DNA of 64,000 nt from Candidatus Sphingomonas phytovorans (GCA_029202385.1 CP119314.1:4825001-4889000), one strand, 5' to 3'; positions 19,585-29,029 are shown, counted from the first letter of the stretch. Notes: generated by a model from the letters alone, not told the origin. A program made the numbers and translations.

Positions 19585-19625
19585 CGAATGATACTTCGAC
19601 GGCAAGATACATTACACACTTGTAA
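19585..19625. promoter_or_regulatory. Two dyads upstream of the beta-propeller lipoprotein
   Basis: CGAA-TGATAC-TTCG (19585-19598) looks like a Fur-type half-dyad starting TTGCGAATGATAC; TTACA-CACT-TGTAA (19612-19625) is a perfect inverted repeat of the form bound by OmpR-family regulators. Both lie in the 273-nt gap before 19794. GGCGCC occurs twice nearby (19643-19648, 19654-19659). A promoter cannot be placed with confidence. Confidence 0.4.
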
Positions 19626-19793
19626 CTTGAAATCGCAGGTGAGGCGCCGAAAAGGCGCCGGCACTTGTGCGGCAGCTGTCAAGAAGATCGAGAGGATGGA
19701 CGGTGAATACGGTTCGCCTCGACTATGTGTCGGGGAATTCATCGGTAATCCACTTCGCCGGAAAAGCATAAGGCAATGGAATCCGGAGGAATC

Positions 19794-20852
19794 ATGCGTA
19801 ATTTACTTGCCTGCTCCGTTGCCCTGGTCATGCTTGCAGGCTGTCATTCCGCGTCCACCAGCGGCGAGGCCGCGTCCGCCGGCAATGCGACGGCGGCGGC
19901 CCCCATCGCCTTCCGGGTCGCTAGGGTGCCGCTGCCCGGCGACGGCCGGGGCGATTATCTCACGGTCGATTCCGACTCGAACCGTCTGTACGTCACTCAT
20001 TCAACGACGGTGCATGTGCTCGATCTCGCCACGCTGAAGCCGCTGTTCCAGGTGGACGGGCTGAAAGTGTCGCATGGCGTCGCGCTCGATCCGGCGCGGG
20101 GCCATGGCTTCGTCACTGATGGCGGCCAGAACGCGGTGGTGATGTTCGACCTGGCGAACGGCAAGGCGATCACGACGATCCCGGCCGGGCAGAAGCCGGA
20201 TTCGATCGTGCACGACACGGCATCGGGAATGATCTTCGCCTTCAACGGCGGCTCGGCCGATATCAGCGTGATCGATCCGGCCAGGGCTGCCGTCATCAAG
20301 ACGATCAAGCTGCCCAAGGCGCCCGAATTTTCGCAGGCCGATGGCCAGGGCAAGGTCTGGGTCAATCTCGAAGAGGGCAATGCCATCGCCGAGATCGACA
20401 CAAAGACCCTGACGCTCGCGCGGACGATCAAGCTCGACGGATGCGATGGCCCGGGGCCGCTGGCATTCGACCCGTCCGATCGTTTGCTGTTCAGCGGCTG
20501 CACCGGCAATTCGCTGATGGTCGTGGTCGATGCCGACACCGGCAAGATCGTCGCGACCGTGAAGGTTGGCGACGATCCCGACGGTATCGCCTACGATGAT
20601 GCGAAGGACCGGATCTTCGTCGCCAACCGCAAGGGCGGCTGGACGATCATCGACCAGGTCGACAAGACTCATTACGCGGTCAACCAGACGCTGCCGATCG
20701 ACGATTATGCCAAGACGGTATCGATCGACCCGAAGAGCCACCGGGCCTTCAGCTCGACCGCCGACCTCCTCTGGACGAAGGACGCGAGCGGCAAGCCGCG
20801 GCCGGAGGCGAAGCCGGGTAGTTTCCGCCTGATGGTCGTATCGGAAAAATAG
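19794..20852 (+). CDS. YncE-like beta-propeller lipoprotein
   Basis: A 352-aa protein with a lipoprotein signal MRNLLACSVALVMLAGC (lipobox LAGC, lipid Cys17) and then blades of about 40-45 residues typical of YVTN/YncE propellers (VDSDSNRLYVTHS, LDPARGHGFVTDGG, FDPSDRLLFSGCTG, YDDAKDRIFVANRKGG). It would be an outer- or inner-membrane-anchored periplasmic protein. E. coli YncE is iron-regulated and DNA-binding, but the function of the family is unclear. Start 19794 has GGAGGA 3 nt upstream; ATG 19776 would spoil the signal peptide. It lies between the siderophore receptor and the two-component system. Confidence 0.87.
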   Translation: MRNLLACSVALVMLAGCHSASTSGEAASAGNATAAAPIAFRVARVPLPGDGRGDYLTVDSDSNRLYVTHSTTVHVLDLATLKPLFQVDGLKVSHGVALDPARGHGFVTDGGQNAVVMFDLANGKAITTIPAGQKPDSIVHDTASGMIFAFNGGSADISVIDPARAAVIKTIKLPKAPEFSQADGQGKVWVNLEEGNAIAEIDTKTLTLARTIKLDGCDGPGPLAFDPSDRLLFSGCTGNSLMVVVDADTGKIVATVKVGDDPDGIAYDDAKDRIFVANRKGGWTIIDQVDKTHYAVNQTLPIDDYAKTVSIDPKSHRAFSSTADLLWTKDASGKPRPEAKPGSFRLMVVSEK

Positions 20853-20874
20853 TCGCGGTCGCCGCATCCGCGAC
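20852..20874 (+). terminator. Hairpin after the propeller gene
   Basis: GTCGCGG (20852-20858) pairs with CCGCGAC (20868-20874) with a 9-nt loop, beginning at the last base of the stop codon. No U-run follows. It may separate the propeller gene from the response-regulator operon, whose start lies 100 nt further on. Confidence 0.45.
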
Positions 20875-20974
20875 GAGGATCCAGCTACCGTCGCCGTCCA
20901 ATATTGGCGATTTGTATAAAGCGCGAAAAGGGTGACCAATCCGCGCTGGTGCAAAGCCGATACAGGAGGACGCG

Positions 20975-21655
20975 GTGTTGAAAGTGCTGGTCGCTGAAGA
21001 TGATGCCGAGACGCGCGACTATATCGAGCGCGGCCTGCGCGAGCTCGGCCATGTGGTGACCACCGCGGCCGACGGTCGTGACGCGATGTTTCTCGCGACC
21101 GGCGAACCGTTCGACGCGATCATCCTCGATCGTATGCTGCCGGTGCTGGACGGCATGACGATCCTGCGGTCGATCCGCTCGGCGGGCATCGCCACCCCGG
21201 TGCTGATGCTGACCGCGCTGTCGCGGGTGGAGGATCGTGTCGCGGGCCTCGAGACGGGCGCCGACGACTATCTGGTCAAGCCCTTCGCCTTCACTGAGCT
21301 GACGGCGCGGCTCAACGCCCTGTCGCGGCGGCCGGCAGCGGTCGCGACGGAGACCGTGCTGCGCGCGGGCGATGTCGAGATGGACCTGCTGAAGCGCGAG
21401 GTGCGTCGCGCCGGGCAGCGCATCGAGGTCCAGGCGCGGGAATTCGCCCTGCTTGAACAATTGATCCGCAATGCGGGGCGGGTGGTGACCCGGACGATGC
21501 TGCTCGAACGCGTGTGGAATTTCCATTTCGATCCAAAGACCAACATCGTCGAAACGCATATCAGCCGGCTCCGGTCGAAGCTCAACGCCGGTTCCGGCCG
21601 CGACCGGATCCAGACGATCCGGGGTGCGGGCTATCTGTTCGACGCCGATGCCTAG
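20975..21655 (+). CDS. OmpR-family response regulator
   Basis: A 226-aa cytoplasmic response regulator. The receiver domain (1-120) has the acidic pair Glu8-Asp9/Asp10 region (VLVAEDDAET), phospho-acceptor Asp52 (AIILDRMLPVLDG), and the VKPFAF lysine loop; the C-terminal winged helix (130-226) carries EFALLEQLIRNAGRVVTR and the TIRGAGYLF end. Start codon is GTG 20975 with AGGAGG 5 nt before it. It overlaps its sensor kinase gene by 8 nt and opens a five-gene operon with an RND pump, which it presumably controls. The signal is unknown; CusR/CopR-like regulators of this type often respond to metals. Confidence 0.95.
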   Translation: MLKVLVAEDDAETRDYIERGLRELGHVVTTAADGRDAMFLATGEPFDAIILDRMLPVLDGMTILRSIRSAGIATPVLMLTALSRVEDRVAGLETGADDYLVKPFAFTELTARLNALSRRPAAVATETVLRAGDVEMDLLKREVRRAGQRIEVQAREFALLEQLIRNAGRVVTRTMLLERVWNFHFDPKTNIVETHISRLRSKLNAGSGRDRIQTIRGAGYLFDADA

Positions 21656-22997
21656 ATTGCCTTCCTCGACCGCGTTCCGGTTCGCGGCCTTTTACAGCCT
21701 CGCCTTCACGGTGCTGATCCTCGCGCTGGGCACGGCCATGTACTGGGCGATCCGGCAGGAACTGCGCTACGAGCTCGAGCAGCGCGTGGTGACCGAACGC
21801 GGTGCCATTCTGCGCGAGGCGGACAACCTCGGGGCGGGCGGGCTGGAGAAGATCATCGCCGAGCGCGTCCGCCAGGAGCGGGGCGATATGCGCTACGCCG
21901 TGCTTGATGCCACGGGCCGGTTGCAGGCCGGGCGCAAGGTGACCGCGATCCCGCCGCCCGGCTGGTCGAACATGTGGTTCGTCAAGGACGGCGGCATGCT
22001 GGACGATACGCGCGCCTTCGCGTCGCGTACCGTCGGCGGCGGCACGCTGATCGTCGGTGCCGACCCCGAAGCGATCGAGGAACTCGACGGCCGGATCATC
22101 CCGCTGTTCGCGATCGCCTTCAGCCTGATCGCCGCTATCGGCGTCATCGGGACCTTCCTGTTGAGCGGTGCTCTCGGACGGCGGCTCGGCGCGATCAATC
22201 GGACCGCTGATGCGATCATCGGCGGCGATCTGGCGCAACGCATGCCGTTGTCCGGCACCGGCGATGAATTCGATCGATTGTCCGAAACGCTCAACCAGAT
22301 GCTTGACCGGATTGCCGGGCTGCTCGACAATCTGCGCCAGGTGTCGGGCGACATCGCGCACGATCTGCGTACGCCGCTCGCGCGCCTGCGGCAGAAGCTC
22401 GATATCGCGCTGGCAAGCAACGCCGATGCGCCGGCACTGCGGACGGCGATGCAGCAGGCAATCGAGCAGACCGAGGACATGCTCGACCTGTTCGCCGCGA
22501 TCCTGAGCATTTCGGAGGTCGAGGCGGGCGGGGTCGTCGTGCGCATGACTCGACTCGACCTTAGCGCGCTGATGACTGATCTCGCCGATTCCTATCTGCC
22601 GTCGGCGGAGGATTCCGGCCGGCAATTGCTGCGCAGCATCGCGCCCGATGTCGAGATCGACGGCAATCGGGAACTGATCGCTCAGCTTGTCGTGAACCTG
22701 CTCGACAACGCGCTTCGCCATACCCCGCCCGGCACCGCGATCGGGATCGCCCTGGCTGCCGGCGAGGAGGGCGTCCAGCTCGTCGTGAGCGACAGGGGAC
22801 CGGGTATCCCCGAAGCCGATCGCGAGCGCGTGTTCGCGCGCTTCGCGCGGCTGGAAAGCAGCCGTACCACACCCGGTCACGGCCTGGGTCTCAGCCTCGT
22901 GGCGGCGATCGCCAGGGCGCATGGCGGCACCGTTCGCCTCGACGACAATTATCCCGGAGTGACGGCCCTGGTGAGCCTGCCCCGGAGGTCACGATGA
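21648..22997 (+). CDS. Membrane sensor histidine kinase
   Basis: A 449-aa kinase. Helix 1 is about residues 13-32, a periplasmic region covers about 33-150, helix 2 about 151-173, then a HAMP domain, the dimerisation helix with His238 in SGDIAHDLRTPLARLR, and an ATPase domain with the N box (LVVNLLDNALRHTPPG), G1 (SDRGPGIPEADRERVF) and G2 (GHGLGLSLV). Start ATG 21648 lies inside the response-regulator gene; the HK stop overlaps the OMF gene (ATGA). It probably phosphorylates the adjacent regulator. The short periplasmic region shows no recognised ligand fold, so the stimulus is open. Confidence 0.95.
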   Translation: MPRLPSSTAFRFAAFYSLAFTVLILALGTAMYWAIRQELRYELEQRVVTERGAILREADNLGAGGLEKIIAERVRQERGDMRYAVLDATGRLQAGRKVTAIPPPGWSNMWFVKDGGMLDDTRAFASRTVGGGTLIVGADPEAIEELDGRIIPLFAIAFSLIAAIGVIGTFLLSGALGRRLGAINRTADAIIGGDLAQRMPLSGTGDEFDRLSETLNQMLDRIAGLLDNLRQVSGDIAHDLRTPLARLRQKLDIALASNADAPALRTAMQQAIEQTEDMLDLFAAILSISEVEAGGVVVRMTRLDLSALMTDLADSYLPSAEDSGRQLLRSIAPDVEIDGNRELIAQLVVNLLDNALRHTPPGTAIGIALAAGEEGVQLVVSDRGPGIPEADRERVFARFARLESSRTTPGHGLGLSLVAAIARAHGGTVRLDDNYPGVTALVSLPRRSR

Positions 22998-24340
22998 GGC
23001 GCGCGTCGCTCACCCTGCTGCTGGCCGGCAGCCTGCTTTCGGGCTGCGTCGGGTACAAGGCGGCGCCGCTTTCCACCCCGTCGGATGTGCTTGCGCCACC
23101 GGATGCGGCGCTCCTGTCGGCGGATGCCGCGAAGATCGACCGCCCCTGGCTGGCGCCCCAGTCGATCGACCTGTCGCGGGCGCTGACACCCAATGCGCTG
23201 GCGGTGATCGCGGTGCTGGAGAATCCCGAACTGAAGGCGCAGCGGGCGAAGACAGGCGTGACCGATGCGCAGGCCTTTGCCGCACGGCTGCTGCCGGATC
23301 CAAGCTTCCAGGCCAGCTTCGAGAAGATCCTGTCGGGCCCGGATGTCTTCAACGCGCTGGGCGCGCAGCTTGGCCTCGATATCGCGCAGCTCCGTACGGC
23401 ACGCGTGACGCGCGAGGCGGGCGATGCGAGCAAGCGGCAGGTACGGCTCGATCTCGCCTGGGCCGAATGGCAGGTTGCTGGGCAGGCCCGGCTGCAGGGG
23501 GTGCGGATTCTCGCGCTGGCCGACCAGCTCGTCATTGCGCGCACCAGCGCGGCCGCCGCCGAAAGGCTGTTCGAGGCAACGCAGCGTGCCGCTGGACGGG
23601 GCGACATCGCCGGGGGCGAACTCGACACCCGCCGCCAGTCGCTGGTCGATCTGACCGACAAGATGCGCGTTGCCGAACGCGATCTCGCCGCCGCGCGCGG
23701 CGACCTCAACAAGATGCTCGGCCTGCCGCCCGAGACCAGCCTGTCGCTTGCCGCGCCCTCCGATCCCATCGTGCCGCCGGACGGTGCGACGCTCACCGCG
23801 CAGGCACTCGCGCGCCGGCTCGATCTCCAGGCGCTGCGCGCGGGCTATGGCGTGGCCGAGGCTGGCCTGCACAAGGCAGTCCTCGACCAGTTCCCCAATC
23901 TCTCGCTGACCGTGGCGGGTGCCCGCGATACCGCGAACAACTACACTGTCGGTCCGGCGATCGGTTTCACCCTGCCGCTATGGAACCGCAACCGTGGCGG
24001 GATCGCGATCGCCAGCGCGACGCGGGAGCAGCTCCATGCCGAATATGATGCGCGGCTGTTCCAGACCCGCGCCGAGATCGACGCGGCGGTCACGGTTCTC
24101 GTCACGGTGCGCCGCCAGAGGGGCCAGCTGATCGCGCAGATGCCGGAGCTTGAGCGTTTCGCCGCCAGTACCGAACGCGCCGCGAAACGCGGCGATCTGG
24201 CGCCCGCAACCGCAGAGACCGCCGCGCAGTCCCTGCGCGACCGGCGCCTCACCCTGCGCCAGCTGGACCAGCAGATCGCCGAGCAGACCATCGCGCTCGA
24301 ATTGCTCTCGGGCGGTCCCGCCGAAGGATGGACCCAATGA
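22994..24340 (+). CDS. TolC-family outer-membrane efflux lipoprotein
   Basis: A 448-aa outer-membrane factor with two OEP repeats. The N-terminus MRRASLTLLLAGSLLSGC is a lipoprotein signal (lipobox LSGC). Coiled-coil-forming segments rich in Ala, Arg and Leu (for example LDTRRQSLVDLTDKM, LRDRRLTLRQLDQQ) follow the pattern of the alpha-barrel helices, and GPAIGFTLPLWNRNRG is the conserved OMF motif. It overlaps the kinase gene (ATGA) upstream and the adaptor gene (ATGA) downstream. It would form the exit duct of the pump encoded by the next two genes. Confidence 0.92.
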   Translation: MRRASLTLLLAGSLLSGCVGYKAAPLSTPSDVLAPPDAALLSADAAKIDRPWLAPQSIDLSRALTPNALAVIAVLENPELKAQRAKTGVTDAQAFAARLLPDPSFQASFEKILSGPDVFNALGAQLGLDIAQLRTARVTREAGDASKRQVRLDLAWAEWQVAGQARLQGVRILALADQLVIARTSAAAAERLFEATQRAAGRGDIAGGELDTRRQSLVDLTDKMRVAERDLAAARGDLNKMLGLPPETSLSLAAPSDPIVPPDGATLTAQALARRLDLQALRAGYGVAEAGLHKAVLDQFPNLSLTVAGARDTANNYTVGPAIGFTLPLWNRNRGGIAIASATREQLHAEYDARLFQTRAEIDAAVTVLVTVRRQRGQLIAQMPELERFAASTERAAKRGDLAPATAETAAQSLRDRRLTLRQLDQQIAEQTIALELLSGGPAEGWTQ

Positions 24341-25374
24341 AGTCGTACCTGCCGCTCCTTCTTCCGCTCCTGCTGGCCGGCTGTGGCGGCAAGGCCGCGA
24401 CCGAGGCCGAGGCGCCCACAGCGGTCGCGCAGGTTCGCACCGGCATTGCCGAAGCCGGCGCATCCAGCGATTCCGTGACTGTCTATGGCGCGACCGAGGC
24501 CGGTCCGGGCGGCGAGCGATCGGTGGTGGCGCCGGCGGAGGCAATCATCGCCTCGATCGCCGCACCGACAGGAACCGCGGTGGGTGCCGGCCAGGCGATC
24601 ATGCTGCTGCGGCCCAGCCCGGCGTCCCGACTCGCCATTGCCAGGGCGGGTACGGAGGCGGCGGCGGCGCAGGCAGCCTATGCCCGTGCGCTCCGGCTGC
24701 GCGCCGACGGGCTGGTCAGCAACGCCGATGTCGAAACCGCTCGTGCGGCCGCCGCCGTCGCCAGCGCGACGCGCGCCAATCTCGGGATCAAGGACGGCGG
24801 ACTGGTGTTGCGCGCGCCGATCGCCGGCACGGTGCGCAACCTGACCGCCAGGCCGGGCGACCAGGTGGCTGCCGGTGCGGCCGTGGCGACGGTCGCGGTA
24901 CAGGGCGATCTGCGCGCACGCTTCGGCGTCGATTCAGCGATCGCGCAACGCCTTCATCCGGGCCAGCCGATCGATATCGATACGGTCAACGGCAATATGC
25001 CCGCCAGGGTGGCTATGGTCGGCATCGATCCGCAGATCGATCCGGCCACGCGGCTCGCCTCGATCTATGTCCGCATCCCGGCCGGCCTGCATCTGGGGGC
25101 CGGCGAGCCGCTGCGTGCGACGCTTCAGGTCGGCGCGACGAGCAACGGCATCACCATCCCCTATGCGGCGCTGCTCGACGATGGCGGGCGAAGCTATGTC
25201 TTTGTGGTCAGGAACGGCGTGGCGAAAAGTCGAGACGTCTCGCCGGGCAATTCCTCGGGGGACCGTGTCCAGATTCTTAAGGGGCTCCAGCCGGGCGAGA
25301 AGGTCGTGACTGAAGGCGGCACCGCGCTTGAAGATGGCATGAAGGTCGCTGAAGGCGCCGGAGCCGCCAGGTGA
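24337..25374 (+). CDS. RND efflux periplasmic adaptor (membrane fusion protein)
   Basis: A 345-aa adaptor. MKSYLPLLLPLLLAGCGG gives a lipoprotein signal (lipobox LAGC). A lipoyl/hairpin region (VVAPAEAIIASIAAPTGTAV, ARALRLRADGLVSNADVE, LRAPIAGTVRN), a beta-barrel domain and a membrane-proximal domain (GVAKSRDVSPGNSSGDRVQI, GLQPGEKVVTEG) follow in the usual order. Start 24337 overlaps the OMF stop (ATGA); the stop overlaps the pump gene (GTGA). It links the RND pump to the TolC-type channel. The hairpin is short, consistent with a CusB/MexA-like adaptor. Confidence 0.93.
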   Translation: MKSYLPLLLPLLLAGCGGKAATEAEAPTAVAQVRTGIAEAGASSDSVTVYGATEAGPGGERSVVAPAEAIIASIAAPTGTAVGAGQAIMLLRPSPASRLAIARAGTEAAAAQAAYARALRLRADGLVSNADVETARAAAAVASATRANLGIKDGGLVLRAPIAGTVRNLTARPGDQVAAGAAVATVAVQGDLRARFGVDSAIAQRLHPGQPIDIDTVNGNMPARVAMVGIDPQIDPATRLASIYVRIPAGLHLGAGEPLRATLQVGATSNGITIPYAALLDDGGRSYVFVVRNGVAKSRDVSPGNSSGDRVQILKGLQPGEKVVTEGGTALEDGMKVAEGAGAAR

Positions 25375-28300
25375 GGGAGGTGCTGCAACGCCATCGCCGG
25401 TCGATCTGGCTGAGCGTCTTCCTGATAACGCTGGCGGGTCTGGTCGCGGCGACCCGGCTGCCGGTCACCCTGTTCCCGCATATCGATTATCCGCGCGTCG
25501 TCGTCTCGATCGATGCGGGCGAGCGCGATGCGGCGCAGATGGCCGCCGATATCACCCGCCCGGCCGAGATTGCGCTGCGCGGAATCCCCGGCGTGACCGG
25601 GATCCGTTCGACCACCAGCCGCGGCTCGGCGGAGATCGCGATCGGCTTCGCCTGGGGCGACGACATGGTCGCCGCGACGCTGGCGACTCAGGGCGCGCTG
25701 GCGACGATCGCGCCCGATCTGCCGGCCGGGACGCGTTTCAGCGTGCGCCGGTCGGACCCGACGATCTTCCCGGTGCTCGGAATCTCGCTGACGTCGGGCA
25801 AACTGAACGGCGTGGCACTGGCGCAGCTTGCTCAGTTGAAGCTCAGGCCCTTGCTCTCGACCGTGCCGGGCGTTGCCGGCGTGGATGTGCTCGGTGGAGC
25901 AGCGCCGGAGATCGAGGTCGACGTCGATCCGGCGCGGCTCCAGTCGCTCGGCCTTACCGTCACTGATGTCTCGACAGCGCTCGGCAGTGCCAACAGCGTC
26001 GCCGCGCTCGGCCGGATCGAGGACCGTCACCGGCTGTATCTCGCCCTGGTCGAAGACCGGCTGGCAAATGAGGCCGACATTGCCGCGATCCCGGTCAAGG
26101 CTGGAAACGCGCCCGGCGCGGGGGTCGCGACGCTTGGCCAGATCGCGACGATCCGCCGCGCGCCGGCGCCTGCCTGGACCAAGGTGACCTCCAATGGCGC
26201 TGACGCGGTGCTCATCAATATCCGCCAGACCCCGACGGCTGATGCGGTGACGCTGGTCAGGCAGGTCGACGAGCGGCTGAAGGGCATCGCGCTACCCGCC
26301 GATGTCAAGGTCAGCGCCTATTACGACCAGTCGGAACTGGTGACGGGCGCGGCCAATGCGGTGCGCGACGCAATCCTGCTCGGCGCGATCCTGGCCGGCG
26401 TGGTGCTGTTCCTGTTCCTGCGAAGCTGGCGGCTGATGGTCATCACCGCCGCGCTGTTGCCGGCGGTGCTCGCGGCGACCTGCCTCGGGCTCTACGCGCT
26501 GCACATGAGCTTCAACATGATGACGCTCGGTGGCATGGCCGCGGCGGTCGGCCTTGTCGTCGATGACGCGGTGGTGATGCTCGAACATCTCATGCGCCGC
26601 CTCCAGGAGGCGGAGAAAGGCGAGCGTCCGTCGATGCTGGCGGCCGCGCGCGAGATGGCGAAGCCGCTGTTCGGATCGACCATGGCGACGATCGTCGTGT
26701 TCCTGCCGCTGGCTTTCATCACCGGCGTGACCGGTGGTTTCTTCAAGGCGCTGGCGGTGACGATGGCGGCGGCACTGGTCGTCTCGCTGCTCTACGCCCG
26801 CTTCGTCCTGCCGATCATCGCCGATCGCTGGCTGACGCTGAAGGATGCCGAGGCAGCGGACAGGGCCGATCGAGTCACGGGGGCGCTTGGCAGCCGGTAC
26901 GAGAAGCTGGCGGTTCGTGCCTTCGCCAGGCCCCGCCTGTTCGCGGCGGTCGGGGTGGGCGTCCTGATCCTGATGGGCCTGTTCGCCTGGAACAATCTGC
27001 AATCGGGCTTCATGCCCGTGATGGACGAGGGCGGCTTCGTGCTCGACTATAAGGCGAAATCGGGTGCGGCGCTCTCGGACACCGATCGGCTGCTGCGCCA
27101 GGTCGAGAAGATCATCCGCGAGACGCCGGAGGTGACCGGCTATTCGCGGCGTACCGGTGTTCAGCTCGGCGGTGGACTGACCGAGGCTGACGAAGGCGAT
27201 TTCTTCATCCGCCTGAAATCCGGATCGCGCCAGCCGATCGACGAGGTAATGGAGGAGATTCGCGGGAAGGTGGAAACGACCGTCCCCGGCCTGAAGATCG
27301 AGACCGTCCAGTTGATGGAGGATCTGATCGGCGATCTCACCGCCGTACCGCAGCCGATCGAGGTGAAGCTGTTCGGCGACGATCAGGCGCAGCTCGCCGC
27401 TGCGGCCGGCAAGGTCGCTGAGACGATCGGCAGGATCGGTGGCGTGGTCGAGGTGCAGGATGGCCTTCGGGTCGCGGGCGATGCGATCATCATCAAGGTC
27501 GATCGCGCCGCCGCCGCGCTGGCGGGGCTCGACCCCGATGCGGTGGCGAAGCAGGTCGAGACTCAGGTCGGCGGCACGGTCGCGACGAAGATTCTGTCTG
27601 GTGAACAGGTCATCGATGTGCGCGTTCGCCTGCCGCGCGAACTGCGTCAGCGCGCGGACGCACTCAAGGCGCTGACGATCCGGGCGGCGGATGGTCGGGC
27701 GGTGACGCTGCGCGCGATCGCGCAGGTGAATATCGCGGCCGGCCAGCGCCAGATCACCCGCGAGGATCTTGCCCCCTTCATCCCAGTCACCGCGCGGCTT
27801 GAGGGCAAGGATCTCGGGTCAGGCATCAAGGAGGTGCAGGCGGCGGTCGCCGGACTGAATCTGCCTTCAACGATCCGGGTCGATTATGGCGGGCTCTATG
27901 CGCAGCAGAAACAGTCGTTCAGCGACCTGACGACCGTCTTCGTCGCGGCGTTGCTGCTCTCAGCGTTATTGCTGACCCTGCTCTATGAGCAATGGGCCTT
28001 CACCGCGGCGGTGATCGGGACGGTGCTGCTGTCGACCACGGCGGTGTTCGCCGGCTTGTGGCTGACCGGGACTGAACTCGACATCTCGGCGCTGATGGGG
28101 CTGACCATGGTGGTCGGCATGATTACCGAACTGGCGATCTTCTATCTGGCCGAGCTCGTGCCCGATGCGCCGGTCGATGCGGCCAGCCTGCTCGCGGCCG
28201 GCAAGGCGCGGCTTCGCCCGATCGTGATGTCGGCGCTGATCGCGATCCTGACCCTGTTGCCGCTGGCGCTGGGGATCGGCCGGGGATCGGGCCTGCAGAA

Positions 28301-28445
28301 ACCGCTGGCGACCGCGATCATCTTCGGTCTGGCGATCGGCGCGCCGCTGGTCCTGACGATCCTGCCGACCCTGGTGCTGGTGCTGACGAAGCGGGCGCGC
28401 ACGATGGAGGTGCAGGGGGGCGATTCTGCCTTGGTGCCGGGCTGA
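25371..28445 (+). CDS. RND-superfamily inner-membrane efflux pump
   Basis: A 1024-aa proton-driven transporter with 12 predicted helices and two large periplasmic loops. TM4 holds the proton-relay pair Asp398-Asp399 (GLVVDDAVVMLEH), which is the form found in HAE-type drug and solute pumps rather than CusA-type metal pumps; this makes a drug, solvent or metabolite substrate more likely than a heavy metal. Other marks: LPVTLFPHIDYPRVVVS at the N-terminus and LMGLTMVVGMITELAIF in TM10. The start codon is GTG 25371, overlapping the adaptor stop. The gene closes the regulator-kinase-OMF-adaptor-pump operon. Confidence 0.94.
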   Translation: MREVLQRHRRSIWLSVFLITLAGLVAATRLPVTLFPHIDYPRVVVSIDAGERDAAQMAADITRPAEIALRGIPGVTGIRSTTSRGSAEIAIGFAWGDDMVAATLATQGALATIAPDLPAGTRFSVRRSDPTIFPVLGISLTSGKLNGVALAQLAQLKLRPLLSTVPGVAGVDVLGGAAPEIEVDVDPARLQSLGLTVTDVSTALGSANSVAALGRIEDRHRLYLALVEDRLANEADIAAIPVKAGNAPGAGVATLGQIATIRRAPAPAWTKVTSNGADAVLINIRQTPTADAVTLVRQVDERLKGIALPADVKVSAYYDQSELVTGAANAVRDAILLGAILAGVVLFLFLRSWRLMVITAALLPAVLAATCLGLYALHMSFNMMTLGGMAAAVGLVVDDAVVMLEHLMRRLQEAEKGERPSMLAAAREMAKPLFGSTMATIVVFLPLAFITGVTGGFFKALAVTMAAALVVSLLYARFVLPIIADRWLTLKDAEAADRADRVTGALGSRYEKLAVRAFARPRLFAAVGVGVLILMGLFAWNNLQSGFMPVMDEGGFVLDYKAKSGAALSDTDRLLRQVEKIIRETPEVTGYSRRTGVQLGGGLTEADEGDFFIRLKSGSRQPIDEVMEEIRGKVETTVPGLKIETVQLMEDLIGDLTAVPQPIEVKLFGDDQAQLAAAAGKVAETIGRIGGVVEVQDGLRVAGDAIIIKVDRAAAALAGLDPDAVAKQVETQVGGTVATKILSGEQVIDVRVRLPRELRQRADALKALTIRAADGRAVTLRAIAQVNIAAGQRQITREDLAPFIPVTARLEGKDLGSGIKEVQAAVAGLNLPSTIRVDYGGLYAQQKQSFSDLTTVFVAALLLSALLLTLLYEQWAFTAAVIGTVLLSTTAVFAGLWLTGTELDISALMGLTMVVGMITELAIFYLAELVPDAPVDAASLLAAGKARLRPIVMSALIAILTLLPLALGIGRGSGLQKPLATAIIFGLAIGAPLVLTILPTLVLVLTKRARTMEVQGGDSALVPG

Positions 28446-28549
28446 GTTTCCGAGGCGTGGGCCGCTTCGCGGAACGGGCGACGGGCTCACAGGGTGTTGA
28501 TGCCCCCTCGATAGCCAGGATCGAATCGACTAAAAGCTGTTGTGGAAAA

Positions 28550-28969
28550 ATGGAGAAGCCGGTGCCGATCCCTGAAACGACGGGCGCGTTCGCCATCGTC
28601 CCGCACAATGATCTGTCAGGCGCCATTCCGTTCTGGGAGCGTCTCGGCTTCGCCAGGACAGGTGGTGACAGCGCCTATATCATCATGACCGGCTGGGGAT
28701 GCGAGGTTCATCTGACACAAGCGGGAACCGGCCCGTGGCGAGTTCCCGAGGAGCACAATCCCTTCGGTGTCTTCATCCGCACGCCCGAGGTGGACGCGAT
28801 CGCGGCGCGGATCGACGATCTCATCATTCGTCCCGGCGGCGTTCTTCGTCACCGTGAATGGGGGCTCTATGAGGTCGGGATCTGCGGCCCCGATGGTATG
28901 CTCGTCCGAATTGGCTGGCCCTCCCGGCTGATGCGGGAACCAGCGCCGGCAGGTGGCGATCGGGCCTGA
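28550..28969 (+). CDS. Glyoxalase/bleomycin-resistance (VOC) family protein
   Basis: A 139-aa protein with the paired beta-alpha-beta-beta-beta fold of the vicinal oxygen chelate superfamily. AFAIVPHNDLSGAIPFWERL at the N-terminus, CEVHLTQ, VFIRTPEVDAIAARIDDL and YEVGICGPDGMLVRIGWP near the C-terminus fit the bleomycin-resistance subgroup, which binds but does not modify ligands. The ORF is open upstream to 28457 but ATG 28550 has a GGAAAA ribosome-like site and begins where homology begins. It may protect against a metabolite exported by the upstream pump; this is a guess. It converges on the secreted hypothetical gene. Confidence 0.85.
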   Translation: MEKPVPIPETTGAFAIVPHNDLSGAIPFWERLGFARTGGDSAYIIMTGWGCEVHLTQAGTGPWRVPEEHNPFGVFIRTPEVDAIAARIDDLIIRPGGVLRHREWGLYEVGICGPDGMLVRIGWPSRLMREPAPAGGDRA

Positions 28970-29029
28970 TATTCAGGGGCCCGCCTGACCCGGCACGATA
29001 TGGGCGGCGATCGACGGACTATGGCAGCG

